Source: Hirschia baltica ATCC 49814 (GTDB taxonomy: Bacteria; Pseudomonadota; Alphaproteobacteria; Caulobacterales; Hyphomonadaceae). From it: a stretch of DNA of 64,000 nucleotides. Positions 45,794 to 55,583 of this stretch are shown here, in pieces; the stretch's first letter is position 1; the number at the start of each line of letters is the position of its first letter. Below the pieces are notes generated by a model that was not told the DNA's origin, ran no database searches, and worked only from the letters and a program-made list of their open reading frames with translations. The stretch covers positions 744,001 to 808,000 of the forward strand of contig NC_012982.1 of the NCBI RefSeq assembly GCF_000023785.1. Reading direction: 5' to 3'. The position numbers were made by a program, and so were the translations under genes.

Positions 45794-46687
45794 TTACGGC
45801 CATTTAACAACGGGTGGCATTGAGGAGAGAATGGATTTTACATTTCCACCTGTTTTTAGACCAAATGTTGTCCCGCGATCATAGAGCAGGTTAAATTCAA
45901 CATATCTGCCACGTTGGATAAGTTGGGCGTCGCGGTCAGCCTCGTTCCAGCTCTGATTCATACGGTTTCGAACAATTGTTGGATAGATAGCTGCGAAAGC
46001 TTCACCAACGTCTTTTGTGAATGCCAGATCAGCGTCCCAATTGCCTGTGTCATGACGGTCATAGAAAATGCCGCCTGTTCCGCGTGGTTCTTCGCGGTGA
46101 GGCAGATAAAAATATTCATCACACCAATCTTTAAAACGGGCATAATCTGCGCCTTCATGGGCATCACAAGCGGCTTTCATTGCAGCATGAAAGGCGATTG
46201 CGTCAGGATTGTCTTGATGACGCTGCACTTCCATTAGAGGTGTGAGATCTGCGCCGCCGCCAAACCATGATTTTGATGTGCAAATCATACGTGTGTTCAT
46301 GTGCACGGCTGGAACATGTGGATTGTGCATATGCGCAATCAGAGAGATTCCAGACGCCCAAAATTTTCCATCATTTTCTTCTGCGCCGGGGATTTGTTTG
46401 CGGAATTCTTCAGAAAATTCACCATAAACGGTAGATGTATGCACACCAACTTTTTCAAACAAACGGCCTTTCATAATGGCCATATTGCCGCCACCAAGGT
46501 CTTCACCATCCTGACCGCGCTTCCAAGGCGTGATTTCAAATTTGCCGGCTATTCCCTTGTAAAGTGGCGGCGAGGCCTCTTCTTCAAGCTGTTCAAAACG
46601 CGCAATAATATCGCTTTGAAGGTTTTCAAACCAAGCTTTTGCTACAGATTTGCGGCTTTCCATTTGTTCGGGAGAAATGTCTGACAT
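45794..46687 (-). CDS. hemF: Oxygen-dependent coproporphyrinogen III oxidase
   Basis: A 297-residue enzyme of haem synthesis that oxidatively decarboxylates coproporphyrinogen III to protoporphyrinogen IX using oxygen. Family landmarks: [63 protein letters not shown], and near the end [23 protein letters not shown] 46687 gives the expected N-terminus; a frame from 46720 adds 11 residues. It is monocistronic. Confidence 0.95.
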   Translation of the reverse strand: MSDISPEQMESRKSVAKAWFENLQSDIIARFEQLEEEASPPLYKGIAGKFEITPWKRGQDGEDLGGGNMAIMKGRLFEKVGVHTSTVYGEFSEEFRKQIPGAEENDGKFWASGISLIAHMHNPHVPAVHMNTRMICTSKSWFGGGADLTPLMEVQRHQDNPDAIAFHAAMKAACDAHEGADYARFKDWCDEYFYLPHREEPRGTGGIFYDRHDTGNWDADLAFTKDVGEAFAAIYPTIVRNRMNQSWNEADRDAQLIQRGRYVEFNLLYDRGTTFGLKTGGNVKSILSSMPPVVKWP

Positions 46688-46830
46688 GGCGACGGCCTTC
46701 TGGTGGAGTAAGTATTTCACAGGTTTGATGTCAATGGCTCGACTTTTGATGCTTGGGAAGGAAAAGCGTTAGCATTCCTTGGTTTTTTGTCTAAGACAGG
46801 CACAAGCATTTAAAAGTGTAAGGTCATGGC

Positions 46831-47445
46831 ATGTTAAAAATATTCGTTCGGTTCATCTTTTTCGTATCCGCTGGGACTTTGCTGGTTGGGTGTAATCAGC
46901 AAAAACCAACAGCAATAGAAAAAGCCTGTATTAGCGAAGGAAGCAAAGTGGCTGAATGTCGCTGCATGGGAGATGCTTTGAAAAGCGAGCTGCCAACAGC
47001 GCTTTTTGATGCGTTGGAGACTGAAGCGGCCAATAATGGGGCGATGGGTTTAGCAAAAGCGATGTTGGCATTGTCTGAGCAAGATCGTTACAGCGTGGGC
47101 AATATCATCGTGGAAGCATGTGGCCCTGATGGCGGGAGTGATGCGCCGCCAGTTTCAGAGAAAACGACGAATGAAATGGTCGAACAGCCTGAAATATTGA
47201 GTGCTGATGCTGCCATGAGTAAGGCGTGTCAAATTGATGGGAACACGCCGAAAATGTGTAATTGCTGGGCAGATTATGTGAAAGAAAATGTGTCTTCCGA
47301 AACGTATAAAATCCTTGCCGGCGGTGCTATTGATGGCGGGAATGACGGGCTGTCACTGGGCGTTCAGGCATTAAATGAGCAAGAACAAATGGCGGTTGGT
47401 TTGACGATGATGGAGGCGCAACAAATTTGCGTCAAAGCGGAATGA
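46831..47445 (+). CDS. Lipoprotein with two C-x9-C-x-C modules
   Basis: A 204-residue predicted lipoprotein (lipobox LLVGC, Cys21). It holds two copies of one module. The first is AC-x9-CRC at about residues 32-45, followed 51 residues later by a Cys. The second is AC-x9-CNC, followed by a Cys after 54. The helical part between has GA-x-GLAKAMLALSEQDRY or GGNDGLSLGVQALNEQEQ. The same module occurs once in each of the next two genes. The family was not recognised. Four cysteines per module could form two disulfides in the periplasm. It heads a tandem of three related genes. Confidence 0.7.
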   Translation: MLKIFVRFIFFVSAGTLLVGCNQQKPTAIEKACISEGSKVAECRCMGDALKSELPTALFDALETEAANNGAMGLAKAMLALSEQDRYSVGNIIVEACGPDGGSDAPPVSEKTTNEMVEQPEILSADAAMSKACQIDGNTPKMCNCWADYVKENVSSETYKILAGGAIDGGNDGLSLGVQALNEQEQMAVGLTMMEAQQICVKAE

Positions 47446-47626
47446 GATTTTCTATATTGCTGTGGAAAAGTCATACTAAATAAGGTGTTAGTGAATACAT
47501 AACCCCTTTTTATTTACTTTTGAGAAAGAGTAAGCCTTTTACAAATCACAAAACAGTCGATCGAAATGTAAAATATCTTTGTGTTGAAGTCTTTAGGCTG
47601 ATGTATGAGATGGAAGAGGGGTAGTT

Positions 47627-47929
47627 ATGAAATCTAAAATCGTACTTTTATGTGCTGCTGTAACCTTGGTTGCGTGTAATAGCGAGCCGAAACTGGACTT
47701 ATCAGGCATTCAAAATTCTTGTGAAGACGAAACAAAGGGCGAGGTAGATTGCGCTTGTATCGTTGAGTATGTTGAAGAAAATTTAGACGCTGAATTGCTG
47801 GCACCATTGGCTCAAGGTGCAATTGAAGATGGCGAAGATGGACTTGAGCGCGTTTCGGATGCATTCTCAAAAGAGAATAAAAAGATGTCACGCCGTGTAT
47901 TCAAAGATGGTTTAGAGGCCTGTCAGTAG
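47627..47929 (+). CDS. Lipoprotein with one C-x9-C-x-C module
   Basis: A 100-residue predicted lipoprotein (lipobox TLVAC, Cys17). The mature part is one module: SC-x9-CAC, then 54 residues, then Cys. The helical middle has APLAQGAIEDGEDGLERVSD, clearly related to the second module of the previous protein (AGGAIDGGNDGLSLG). Strongly acidic. A separate promoter is likely, because a 180-base gap precedes it. Confidence 0.7.
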   Translation: MKSKIVLLCAAVTLVACNSEPKLDLSGIQNSCEDETKGEVDCACIVEYVEENLDAELLAPLAQGAIEDGEDGLERVSDAFSKENKKMSRRVFKDGLEACQ

Positions 47930-48014
47930 AACAAATCGCCTCAAATCTGAACAAAAGGCATTTACTCGGGCGCTTAGTTTCTCTCGATATTTTGCTGAAT
48001 AATGAGAGAGAAAA

Positions 48015-48305
48015 ATGAGAAAAATCTTAGTGTTATCCTTGTCCGCGCTGGCTTTGTCTGCATGTGGCGGCGGCGGCGGTAAATCTGCCATCGTGAATGC
48101 CTGTGTCGAAGAGGGTGAAGACAAGGCAATGTGTAGCTGCGTGGCAGATGCGCTGGAGGAAGGAACTGACGAGGAGACCTTCGCTCTGATTGCCAAAGGT
48201 GCCAAAGGCGGAGATGTTGAAGCGTCTATGGAAGAGCTTCCGTTGGATAAAAAAATGAGCCTTGCTATGGTTATGATGGGCGCAGCAACGACATGCGCTA
48301 AATAA
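48015..48305 (+). CDS. Lipoprotein with one C-x9-C-x-C module, Gly-rich linker
   Basis: A 96-residue predicted lipoprotein (lipobox ALSAC, Cys17) with a poly-Gly linker. One module follows: AC-x9-CSC, 51 residues, Cys. The middle reads ALIAKGAKGGDVEASMEELP. Third of three tandem paralogues. A ribosome site (GAGAGAAAA) precedes the ATG. A shared terminator follows at 48332. Confidence 0.7.
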   Translation: MRKILVLSLSALALSACGGGGGKSAIVNACVEEGEDKAMCSCVADALEEGTDEETFALIAKGAKGGDVEASMEELPLDKKMSLAMVMMGAATTCAK

Positions 48306-48331
48306 ACAAAACCATTTGTTTCAAATTAGAA

Positions 48332-48366
48332 AGCCAGTTCGATGATGAGAGCGAACTGGCTTTTTG
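48332..48366. terminator. Terminator between the lipoprotein tandem and trmL
   Basis: Nine-base arms AGCCAGTTC and GAACTGGCT with a 12-base loop and a TTTTTG tail on the plus strand. It ends directly at the trmL stop codon and could serve both convergent genes. Confidence 0.8.
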
Positions 48367-48825
48367 TTATCTTGGTAAGCCGCCTGTTTGCCGTAATGCT
48401 TCATGTAGAGCGATTGCAGCGCTAACAGACACATTTAGAGAGCGTGCTTCGGGATTCAATGGAATGACGCACCTGATTTGAGCCGAATCATGCACCTCGT
48501 CGGGGACGCCTGCGCTCTCTCGACCGAATAAAAGTGTGTCCCCTGATTCGAATTTAGTCTCTAAAAGCGGTGTTGCACCTTTTGTTGTGAATAAAACTAA
48601 GCGACCTTTTTTTCGGTCGGGAGAATTTTTAAAACTGGTCCAGCTATCATGCTGTTCAACGTCCACCATAGGCCCATAATCCATTGCAGAACGGCGTAAA
48701 GCCTTGGCAGTAAGGGGGAAACCGCAAGGGCCGATGATATCGACTTTGGTTGAGAAACAGGCTGCAATTCGGAAATTAGATCCAAGATTTTGCGGAATAT
48801 CAGGTTGATAGAATGCGATCTGCAC
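48367..48825 (-). CDS. trmL: tRNA (cytidine/uridine-34 2'-O)-methyltransferase
   Basis: A 152-residue SPOUT-class methyltransferase that modifies the wobble base of tRNA-Leu. Typical segments: MQIAFYQPDIPQNLGSNFRI at the N-terminus, LLFGRESAGVP for SAM binding and IPLNPEARSLNVSVSAAIAL at the knot. Length fits TrmL. Monocistronic, between the lipoprotein tandem and the divergent petABC operon. Confidence 0.93.
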   Translation of the reverse strand: MQIAFYQPDIPQNLGSNFRIAACFSTKVDIIGPCGFPLTAKALRRSAMDYGPMVDVEQHDSWTSFKNSPDRKKGRLVLFTTKGATPLLETKFESGDTLLFGRESAGVPDEVHDSAQIRCVIPLNPEARSLNVSVSAAIALHEALRQTGGLPR

Positions 48826-48945
48826 TGTAGGTGCTTCTCCTAATTAGGTTTCTGGGGCTGTTGCGACATTGCGTCACCATGCGCTTTTTCGTAGCTATCT
48901 ATAGAAGTTTCTGCAATAACTCCAATTGCGCTAGGGGTCTGTCCG

Positions 48946-49515
48946 TTGTCTGACGCACACACATCAAATATCGAAGAAGACGGTGAAACTCGCCGTGACT
49001 TTATTCACATTGCCGCTGGTGCGGCATTCGCCGGTGGTGCCGCCGCCGTTGCATGGCCTTTTGTCATGCAGCTGGGGCCAGCCGCTGATACTCGAGCTGC
49101 ATCAAGTGCAGAAGTCGATACATCCAAAATTCCATTGGGCGGTGAGATCCGTGTGTTGATTGGTGGTAAGCCTTTCTTCGTACGTCACCGCACGGAAGCT
49201 GAGATCGCTGCCGCTGAAGCTGTGAATCTTTCCAAGCTTCCTGATCCGCAAACGGATGATGAGCGTTTGGTGCCAATGATGAATGGTGAGCTTAACCGCG
49301 CTATTCTGGTAACATCTGGTGCATGTACGCACCTCGGATGTGTGCCTGTTGGGCCAGCTCAAGGTAATACAGGTGATTTTGGCGGATGGTACTGCCCATG
49401 TCACGGATCGCACTACGACACATCAGGACGTATTCGTAAGGGACCGGCACCGAAAAACTTGCCAGTGCCAACATACGCATATCTTTCTGACTCTCTCATC
49501 AAAATTTCGTTGTAA
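48946..49515 (+). CDS. petA: Ubiquinol-cytochrome c reductase, Rieske iron-sulfur subunit
   Basis: A 189-residue Rieske protein of the bc1 complex. A twin-arginine signal/anchor (TRRDFIHIAAG, then the helix to about 44) leads to the cluster-binding motifs CTHLGC (127-132) and CPCHGSH (150-156), which supply two Cys and two His for the 2Fe-2S centre. The start is TTG 48946 with AGGGG nine bases ahead; no ATG is available. First gene of petABC, 12 bases before petB. Confidence 0.95.
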   Translation: MSDAHTSNIEEDGETRRDFIHIAAGAAFAGGAAAVAWPFVMQLGPAADTRAASSAEVDTSKIPLGGEIRVLIGGKPFFVRHRTEAEIAAAEAVNLSKLPDPQTDDERLVPMMNGELNRAILVTSGACTHLGCVPVGPAQGNTGDFGGWYCPCHGSHYDTSGRIRKGPAPKNLPVPTYAYLSDSLIKISL

Positions 49516-49527
49516 GGGGATCTTCGC

Positions 49528-51006
49528 ATGAGTGGACCGTCTACATACGAACCAAAAACCGGCTTTGAAAAATGGCTCGATACGCGCCTGCCGATTATTA
49601 GGTTTGCAAACGACACGGCGATTGATTTTCCAACGCCGAAAAACCTGAACTACTGGTGGACTTTCGGGGGTATCCTCGCAATCTGTCTCGTTATTCAGAT
49701 CGTAACAGGTATCGTTCTGGCCATGCACTATGTGCCGGACACGTCAAAAGCTTTTGCTTCTGTTGAGCGCATCATGCGTGATGTCGAATTTGGTTGGCTG
49801 GTGCGTTATATACACGCAAACGGTGCGTCCATGTTCTTCCTTGCTGTGTATATCCACATGTTCCGGGGGCTATATTACGGATCATACAAAGCACCGCGTG
49901 AGGTTCTTTGGATTTTGGGTGTTGTGATCTATCTGATCATGATGGGAACAGCTTTCCTTGGGTATGTTCTACCTTGGGGTCAGATGTCCTACCACGGTGC
50001 GAGCGTGATCACGTCTCTAATCGGTGCTATTCCATTGGTTGGGGACACAGTGAAGACCTTCCTGCAAGGTGGACCAGCTATTGGTGACCCAACGCTGAAC
50101 CGTTTCTTCTCGCTTCACTATCTATTGCCATTTGTTATCTTTGGTATAGTTGTGTTGCACGTTTGGGCGCTGCACGTTCCAGGGAATAACAACCCAACCG
50201 GTGTGTCCGTTAAGGACGTGAAAAAGGATACTGTTCCTTTCCACCCTTACTACACAGTGAAAGATGGGTTCGCGATCCTCGTTTTCTTGATGATCTTTGC
50301 ATATTTCGTGTTCTACGCACCAAATGCTCTTGGTCACACAGATAACTATATCGAAGCCAACCCGTTACAAACACCTGCACACATTGTGCCTGAGTGGTAT
50401 TTGCTACCATTCTACGCAATCCTGCGTGCGATCACGTTTGATATTGGTCCAATTGACGCAAAATTGGCTGGTGTTATCGCTATGTTTGGTGCGATTGCTA
50501 TCTTGTTCGTTGTGCCTTGGCTCGACACATCAAAAGTGCGCTCAATGCGTTACCGTCCATTGGCAAAACAATTCTTCATTCTGTTTGTTTTGTGTGGAAT
50601 AGGTCTTGGTTTCGCTGGTGCAAACAACCCGGATGATCTGCTTTTCAAATTCCGTGAAGACCAATTAGTTGTGGCCTACACAGATGAAGCAGGTGAAGCG
50701 GTGAAGTCTAAAGGCTTTGATGATTATCACGACGCTGAACACTTCATGCAAGAATTACCTGAAGCGGCTAAACCGGGTCTAGAGATTTCTAAAGCTGGTT
50801 TCAAATGGCTTTGGGCAGCTCAACTTATGGGCTTATACTATTTCGCTTACTTCCTCGTTATCCTACCGATCCTTGGTGTGAAAGAAAAACCAAAACCGCG
50901 TCCAGCATCTATTGCTGACAGCGTACTTGGTCACAAAAAGGCTTCGAGTGGTGGTACGCCAATCCCAGGTGGGGCAAATGCTTCACCAGCGCGTGACGAC
51001 GCTTAA
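49528..51006 (+). CDS. petB: Cytochrome b of the bc1 complex
   Basis: A 492-residue quinol-oxidising cytochrome b. Haem ligands H96/H197 and H110/H211 are in place, PEWY (288-291) lines the Qo site, and [12 protein letters not shown] is present. It is longer than the usual 400-445 residues. A hydrophilic, acidic insert at about 370-425 ([20 protein letters not shown] and following) lies before the last helix, and there is an Ala/Gly/Pro-rich C-terminal tail. Middle gene of petABC. Confidence 0.95.
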   Translation: MSGPSTYEPKTGFEKWLDTRLPIIRFANDTAIDFPTPKNLNYWWTFGGILAICLVIQIVTGIVLAMHYVPDTSKAFASVERIMRDVEFGWLVRYIHANGASMFFLAVYIHMFRGLYYGSYKAPREVLWILGVVIYLIMMGTAFLGYVLPWGQMSYHGASVITSLIGAIPLVGDTVKTFLQGGPAIGDPTLNRFFSLHYLLPFVIFGIVVLHVWALHVPGNNNPTGVSVKDVKKDTVPFHPYYTVKDGFAILVFLMIFAYFVFYAPNALGHTDNYIEANPLQTPAHIVPEWYLLPFYAILRAITFDIGPIDAKLAGVIAMFGAIAILFVVPWLDTSKVRSMRYRPLAKQFFILFVLCGIGLGFAGANNPDDLLFKFREDQLVVAYTDEAGEAVKSKGFDDYHDAEHFMQELPEAAKPGLEISKAGFKWLWAAQLMGLYYFAYFLVILPILGVKEKPKPRPASIADSVLGHKKASSGGTPIPGGANASPARDDA

Positions 51007-51020
51007 GGAGATTTGACATA

Positions 51021-51926
51021 ATGCGTATTTTCAAACTCCTCGCTATTGCAGCAACATCAGTTGGTCTCGTGGCATCTGCCCATGCGGCTGGCGATGTGAA
51101 ACACCCTCACGCGCCTGAAGGTGGATGGTCGTTCGAAGGCTCTTTTGGTCAATTTGATCAAGGACAGCTTCAGCGTGGTTACAAAGTATACAGAGAAGTC
51201 TGTTCTGCTTGTCACTCAATGGATCTGATGCGTTTTCGTAATTTGGGACAAAAAGGCGGACCATTCTATGATCCTGCTTACCCAAACCCGAATGATAACC
51301 CAATTGTGAAGCAGCTGGCTGCTGATGCAATGGAAGTTGACATCATCAATCAGGAAGATGGTTCAGACGATGTGCGTACGCGTATGACATCTGATCCATT
51401 CCCAAATCCATATGCGAATAAAGCACAAGGCCGCTACGCCAATAATGGTGCACTTCCGCCTGACTTTTCTGTGATCACAAAAGCTCGTCATGGCGGCGCT
51501 TCATATGTGTATTCATTGTTGACTGGTTACCCATCTGAAAAAGACATGGCGACCAAATATGCAGGTCTAACTGTTCCAGATGGTCAGCACTATAACCCGT
51601 ATTTCCCGGGTGATGCGACACCGCATTGGTCTGGTGACCCGCGTCCTCGTCATGATGATGGGGACCACGGCAAGACAATGCTACCTCCGGGTGGTTTCCT
51701 TGCTATGGCACCTCCGCTTGGCGATGAAATGATTGAATATGATGACGGAACACCCGCCACTGTTCACCAAATGGCTGAAGATGTTTCTGCATTCCTCGCA
51801 TGGGCTGGTGAGCCTAAAGCCGAGACACGTAAGAAACTTGGCTTTAGCGTCATGATCTATCTCTTGATCCTGACTGTGCTTGTATACCTATCGTACAAAC
51901 AAATTTGGCGGAATGTAGAGCACTAA
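51021..51926 (+). CDS. petC: Cytochrome c1 of the bc1 complex
   Basis: A 301-residue haem protein with a signal peptide (about 1-22). The haem c motif is CSACH (61-65), the Met ligand is probably in LAMAPPLG (near residue 230), and a C-terminal membrane anchor (VMIYLLILTVLVYLSY) precedes a basic end. It passes electrons from the Rieske centre to cytochrome c. Last gene of petABC with a terminator after it. Confidence 0.95.
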   Translation: MRIFKLLAIAATSVGLVASAHAAGDVKHPHAPEGGWSFEGSFGQFDQGQLQRGYKVYREVCSACHSMDLMRFRNLGQKGGPFYDPAYPNPNDNPIVKQLAADAMEVDIINQEDGSDDVRTRMTSDPFPNPYANKAQGRYANNGALPPDFSVITKARHGGASYVYSLLTGYPSEKDMATKYAGLTVPDGQHYNPYFPGDATPHWSGDPRPRHDDGDHGKTMLPPGGFLAMAPPLGDEMIEYDDGTPATVHQMAEDVSAFLAWAGEPKAETRKKLGFSVMIYLLILTVLVYLSYKQIWRNVEH

Positions 51927-51951
51927 GCTCCCGTTTGGTTTTTAAGAATTT

Positions 51952-51988
51952 AAAAGGCCGTAGTGATTGTTCGCTGCGGCCTTTTTTT
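51952..51988 (+). terminator. Terminator of petABC
   Basis: AAAAGGCCG and CGGCCTTTTTTT form a GC-rich stem with a 16-base loop, and seven T follow. It lies 25 bases after the petC stop. Confidence 0.85.
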
Positions 51989-52074
51989 ATTTTTGTTGAT
52001 GGTTGGAATTTGTGGGTTGTATGAATGTTAAAACAGCTGACAATAAATGTACTTTAGCAGTGGAGATTGCCCAG

Positions 52075-52950
52075 ATGGCGAACTGGATATTAGGTGTAAT
52101 TGGAGGTTCGGGCCTTTACGAGATCGATGGCGTTGAAAATGGGCGTTGGGAAAGTGTTTCATCTCCTTGGGGGCAACCGTCTGATCAAGTATATCGAGGT
52201 ACACTCTCAGGCATTGAAGTCGTGTTTTTGCCACGTCATGGCCGCGGGCATTCGATTTCCCCCTCACACCTAAATTATCGTGCGAATATTGATATTCTCA
52301 AACGCTGTGGCGTGACAGATATTCTATCGCTCTCTGCTGTAGGGTCTTTGCGTGAGGATTATAAGCCTGGTGATTTTGTGATGGTCGATCAATTTATTGA
52401 CCGCACTTTCGCGCGCGAAAAAAGCTTCTTTGGACAAGGTGTGGTGGCGCACGTCTCTATGGCGCATCCCGTTTGTGAGAGATTAGCCCATATGGCAGCT
52501 GATGCCGCGGATGCGCTGGATGTTAAAGTGCATCGCGGCGGCACATATATTGTGATGGAAGGTCCACAATTTTCGTCGTTGGCGGAATCTAAATTATATC
52601 GCCAATGGGGATGTGATGTGATTGGCATGACAAATATGCCCGAGGCCAAACTCGCACGTGAAGCTGAAATGTCTTACGCCACACTTGCGATGGTGACCGA
52701 TTATGATTGCTGGCATGAGGAAGAAGACAATGTGTCCGTGACCAACGTGCTGGAAATACTCAAAGGTAATGCAGATCTTGCGCGGATGACTGTTAAAAAC
52801 CTAATCAAGATGATGGCCAAAATTGAGCGTGAACCAACGATGCAAGGCATTGAGACAGGTTTGGATTTTGCGCTGATTACGCCGCCAGCGGCGCGTGATC
52901 CTGAGGTTTTGAAAAAACTTGATGCTGTTGCTGGAAGAGTTTTGAAATGA
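52075..52950 (+). CDS. mtnP: S-methyl-5'-thioadenosine phosphorylase
   Basis: A 291-residue purine phosphorylase that splits methylthioadenosine into adenine and methylthioribose-1-phosphate. Family landmarks: GVIGGSGLYEIDG at the N-terminus, LPRHGRGHSISPSHLNYRAN, MEGPQFSSLAESKLYRQWG, and VIGMTNMPEAKLAREAEMSY. ATG 52075 (MANWILGVIGG) fits the family; a frame from 52003 adds 24 unlikely residues. Overlaps the GST gene by four bases. Nearby apt can salvage its adenine product. Confidence 0.93.
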   Translation: MANWILGVIGGSGLYEIDGVENGRWESVSSPWGQPSDQVYRGTLSGIEVVFLPRHGRGHSISPSHLNYRANIDILKRCGVTDILSLSAVGSLREDYKPGDFVMVDQFIDRTFAREKSFFGQGVVAHVSMAHPVCERLAHMAADAADALDVKVHRGGTYIVMEGPQFSSLAESKLYRQWGCDVIGMTNMPEAKLAREAEMSYATLAMVTDYDCWHEEEDNVSVTNVLEILKGNADLARMTVKNLIKMMAKIEREPTMQGIETGLDFALITPPAARDPEVLKKLDAVAGRVLK

Positions 52951-53600
52951 ACGTGAAACTTTATATCGGAAACAAGAATTATTCGTCATGGTCATTGCGT
53001 CCATGGCTTTGCTTGAAGAAGGCGGGGATTGCATTTGAGGAAGAGATTATTCCGCTGGATGTTCCCGGCTTCAAAGAAAAAATATTGTCTGTCTCAAGTG
53101 CCGGCACTGTGCCTATTCTGGTAGTTGATGGTGTGGTGATTACTGAAAGCCTTGCGATAGCAGAATGGGCGGCAGAGCAAGATCCATCTCTATGGCCCAA
53201 AGATGCGCTTACTCGTGCTGAGGCGCGCGCAGCGGCAAGTTTAATGCATGCAGGATTTTCAAGTCTGCGCGAATACTGCCCGATGAATATCAGAGCTAAA
53301 TCTTCTGCGGCTGCCAATGATGCTGCTTTGGCAGATGCTCGAAAAATTGAAGCTTTTTGGACCGGATGGCTAAACAAATATGCAACGGATGAGAAGCCCT
53401 TCTTATTTGGTGAATGGTCTATCGCAGATGCTTTCTATGCGCCTGTGGTTGCGCGATTTGAGACTTATCATCTGCCAAGGTCACCACTTGCCCAGAAATA
53501 TATAAATGCGATGAAAGCTGAAGAAGCTTTTTCGGCATGGTCGGTTGCAGCCCAAGCAGAATCTTGGAGTATAGAAGAGACTGACAAGTATTTGTCATAG
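52947..53600 (+). CDS. Glutathione S-transferase family protein
   Basis: A 217-residue GST. The N-terminal thioredoxin-like domain has IGNKNYSSWSLRPWLCLKKA, with the catalytic Ser probably in NYSSWS, and VPILVVDGVVITESLAIAEW, with the cis-Pro and ES glutathione-binding pair. A helical C-terminal domain follows. The substrate is unknown. Translationally coupled to mtnP. Confidence 0.88.
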   Translation: MNVKLYIGNKNYSSWSLRPWLCLKKAGIAFEEEIIPLDVPGFKEKILSVSSAGTVPILVVDGVVITESLAIAEWAAEQDPSLWPKDALTRAEARAAASLMHAGFSSLREYCPMNIRAKSSAAANDAALADARKIEAFWTGWLNKYATDEKPFLFGEWSIADAFYAPVVARFETYHLPRSPLAQKYINAMKAEEAFSAWSVAAQAESWSIEETDKYLS

Positions 53601-53639
53601 CTTTGTGGCAAATATTTATTGCTTGGGGAGTGGGAATGG

Positions 53640-54194
53640 ATGGCTTTTGATCGCGTTCGATTTGAAATAGGTACGCGTGAGCTTATTCCTATGGAGGAAG
53701 CCGATGCCTATGAAATTGCTGCTTTTCATGAACGCAATCGACCACGCTTTGCCCCATATTCGCCATTGCGGACAGAATTTTTCTTTACACCAGAATATTG
53801 GATCAAAGCGAAGTCGCGTTCCAGAAGAGAACGCAAAAATGAAACTGCGCTAAGATGGATGCTGGTCGATAGTGAAGGCGTGTTTGCGCAGGTGAGTTTA
53901 GATCAAATCACTAAGGGTGTCATACAGGCTGCTGCATTAGGGTATGTGCTTGATGCATCATTGGAGCGCCAAGGCATTATGACTCAATGCTTATCCAACG
54001 TTATAAATCATGCATTTGAAAAGCTTTATCTGCATCGTGTTATTGCGAATCATGTACCAGAAAACGAGAAATCTGCGGCTGTGCTTGCGCGCCTCGGATT
54101 TGAGAAAGAAGGATATGCCAAATCCTATCTGCAACTAAACGGCGTTTGGCGTGATCACGTGCTCAATGCATTGATCAATCCAGCGCAATTATAA
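53640..54194 (+). CDS. GNAT acetyltransferase, RimJ/RimL-like
   Basis: A 184-residue acetyltransferase. RimJ-like features include [20 protein letters not shown] and [20 protein letters not shown] followed by [20 protein letters not shown]. It might acetylate ribosomal protein N-termini. I chose ATG 53640 ([12 protein letters not shown]), preceded by GGGGAGTGGG. It lies between the GST and apt genes on the same strand. Confidence 0.85.
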   Translation: MAFDRVRFEIGTRELIPMEEADAYEIAAFHERNRPRFAPYSPLRTEFFFTPEYWIKAKSRSRRERKNETALRWMLVDSEGVFAQVSLDQITKGVIQAAALGYVLDASLERQGIMTQCLSNVINHAFEKLYLHRVIANHVPENEKSAAVLARLGFEKEGYAKSYLQLNGVWRDHVLNALINPAQL

Positions 54195-54220
54195 AAACCT
54201 ATCTTGCCAGAGGTGATCTT

Positions 54221-54748
54221 ATGGATCTGAAAAGCTTTATTCGAACTATTCCTGATTACCCTAAAGCTGGGATCATGTTTCGCGATGTAACGACCTTGAT
54301 GGGGCACCCTCAAGCTTTCCGCCGCGCTGTGGATGAATTGGTGCAACCCTTTGCTGGGCTGAAGATAGATAAAGTTGCGGGTATAGAAGCGCGTGGATTT
54401 ATATTGGGAGGTGCATGTGCACACCAGCTTTCTGCTGGTTTTGTACCGCTTCGCAAAAAGGGAAAATTACCTTATAAGTCTATCTCTCAGTCTTATGAGC
54501 TGGAATATGGAATTGATGAACTTGAAATGCATGAAGATGCGGTTGCCCCGGGCGAACGTATTCTTGTTGTAGATGATCTGATCGCGACAGGCGGGACGGC
54601 TGAAGCGGGCATCAAATTGCTGCAAAAAGGTGGTGCGATTGTCGAAGCTGCTATTTTTCTTGTCGACCTACCAGAATTGGGTGGAACGCAAAAAATAGAG
54701 GCTTTAGGTGTTCCAACTGTATCTCTTATGCGTTTTGATGGACATTAA
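54221..54748 (+). CDS. apt: Adenine phosphoribosyltransferase
   Basis: A 175-residue type I phosphoribosyltransferase converting adenine and PRPP to AMP. The PRPP loop is [14 protein letters not shown] (about 108-121). Other family segments are [15 protein letters not shown] at the N-terminus and [16 protein letters not shown]. The ATG follows AGAGGTGATCTT. Functionally linked to mtnP upstream, which releases adenine. Confidence 0.94.
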   Translation: MDLKSFIRTIPDYPKAGIMFRDVTTLMGHPQAFRRAVDELVQPFAGLKIDKVAGIEARGFILGGACAHQLSAGFVPLRKKGKLPYKSISQSYELEYGIDELEMHEDAVAPGERILVVDDLIATGGTAEAGIKLLQKGGAIVEAAIFLVDLPELGGTQKIEALGVPTVSLMRFDGH

Positions 54749-54890
54749 ACAGCTTTTGCGAAGGATTCAGAAAGGATTCCTGCGCCATAAAGCATGAGAT
54801 TAGTATTAGCCCCATTGACCCGGCGGCCAATGCACCACACTTAAGGTGTTAGAATTTTTTTCCCGAACGCTCTGGGAGCACTATACGAAC

Positions 54891-55487
54891 ATGACTATTC
54901 GACTGGACGACGACACAAAAGAAAAGCCACTAGGCGAGCCAAATGCGTTTCTTGAAGAAGCGCTCTTTAAGGCTCGTACAATATTGTTAACCGGCGGCAT
55001 TGATGACAATCAAGCACGCCGTGTATGTGAACGCCTCTTGGCATTATCATCTGAAAGCGCAGACCCTATTTTGTTGGTTCTGTCTTCTCCCGGTGGACAT
55101 GTTGAGTCTGGCGATATGATTCACGACATGATCAAATTTGTACCTGCACCTGTAAAAGTGCTGGGAACAGGTTGGGTGGCTTCTGCTGGTGCATTGATTT
55201 ATGCAGCAGCCCAAAAAGAAAACCGCTTTGCTTCACCGAACACACGCTTCTTGCTTCATGAACCACGCGGCGGTGTTGGCGGACAAGCGTCTGATGTTGA
55301 AATCCAAGCGCGTGAAATTATCAAAATGCGTGAGCGTCTCAACAATATCTTTGCTGAAGCCACAGGCAAGCCACTGAAGAAAATCCAAGAAGACACAGAC
55401 CGTGATTTCTGGATGAGTGCTGAGGAAGCTGTCAAATATGGTCTTGTTGGCAAGATCGTGACATCACAAAAAGAAATCATGGGCTAG
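54891..55487 (+). CDS. ClpP-like serine protease
   Basis: A 198-residue ClpP-family peptidase. The catalytic Ser lies in GTGWVASAGALIYAAA (replacing GQAASMGA of housekeeping ClpP), the His in RFLLHEPRGG, and the Asp in DRDFWMSAEEAVKYGLVG. The triad is therefore complete, but the surrounding residues diverge from housekeeping ClpP. No clpX follows. I use ATG 54891 (MTIRLDDDTK); GTG 54846 would add 15 residues. It is probably a secondary ClpP. Confidence 0.82.
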   Translation: MTIRLDDDTKEKPLGEPNAFLEEALFKARTILLTGGIDDNQARRVCERLLALSSESADPILLVLSSPGGHVESGDMIHDMIKFVPAPVKVLGTGWVASAGALIYAAAQKENRFASPNTRFLLHEPRGGVGGQASDVEIQAREIIKMRERLNNIFAEATGKPLKKIQEDTDRDFWMSAEEAVKYGLVGKIVTSQKEIMG

Positions 55488-55545
55488 GGCTCAACATTTC
55501 ACCACACACTTTGGTGAGTAAAGTCAAAAGGCTAATTTTAGCCAT

Positions 55546-55583
55546 AAAAGCCACGCAATGATGTTTGTTGCGTGGCTTTTTCT
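55546..55583 (+). terminator. Terminator after the ClpP-like gene
   Basis: AAAAGCCACGCAA and TTGCGTGGCTTTTT form a long stem with a T tail. A second small stem GGCTAATTTTAGCC precedes it. The GTG start of the next gene falls inside the right arm. Confidence 0.85.
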
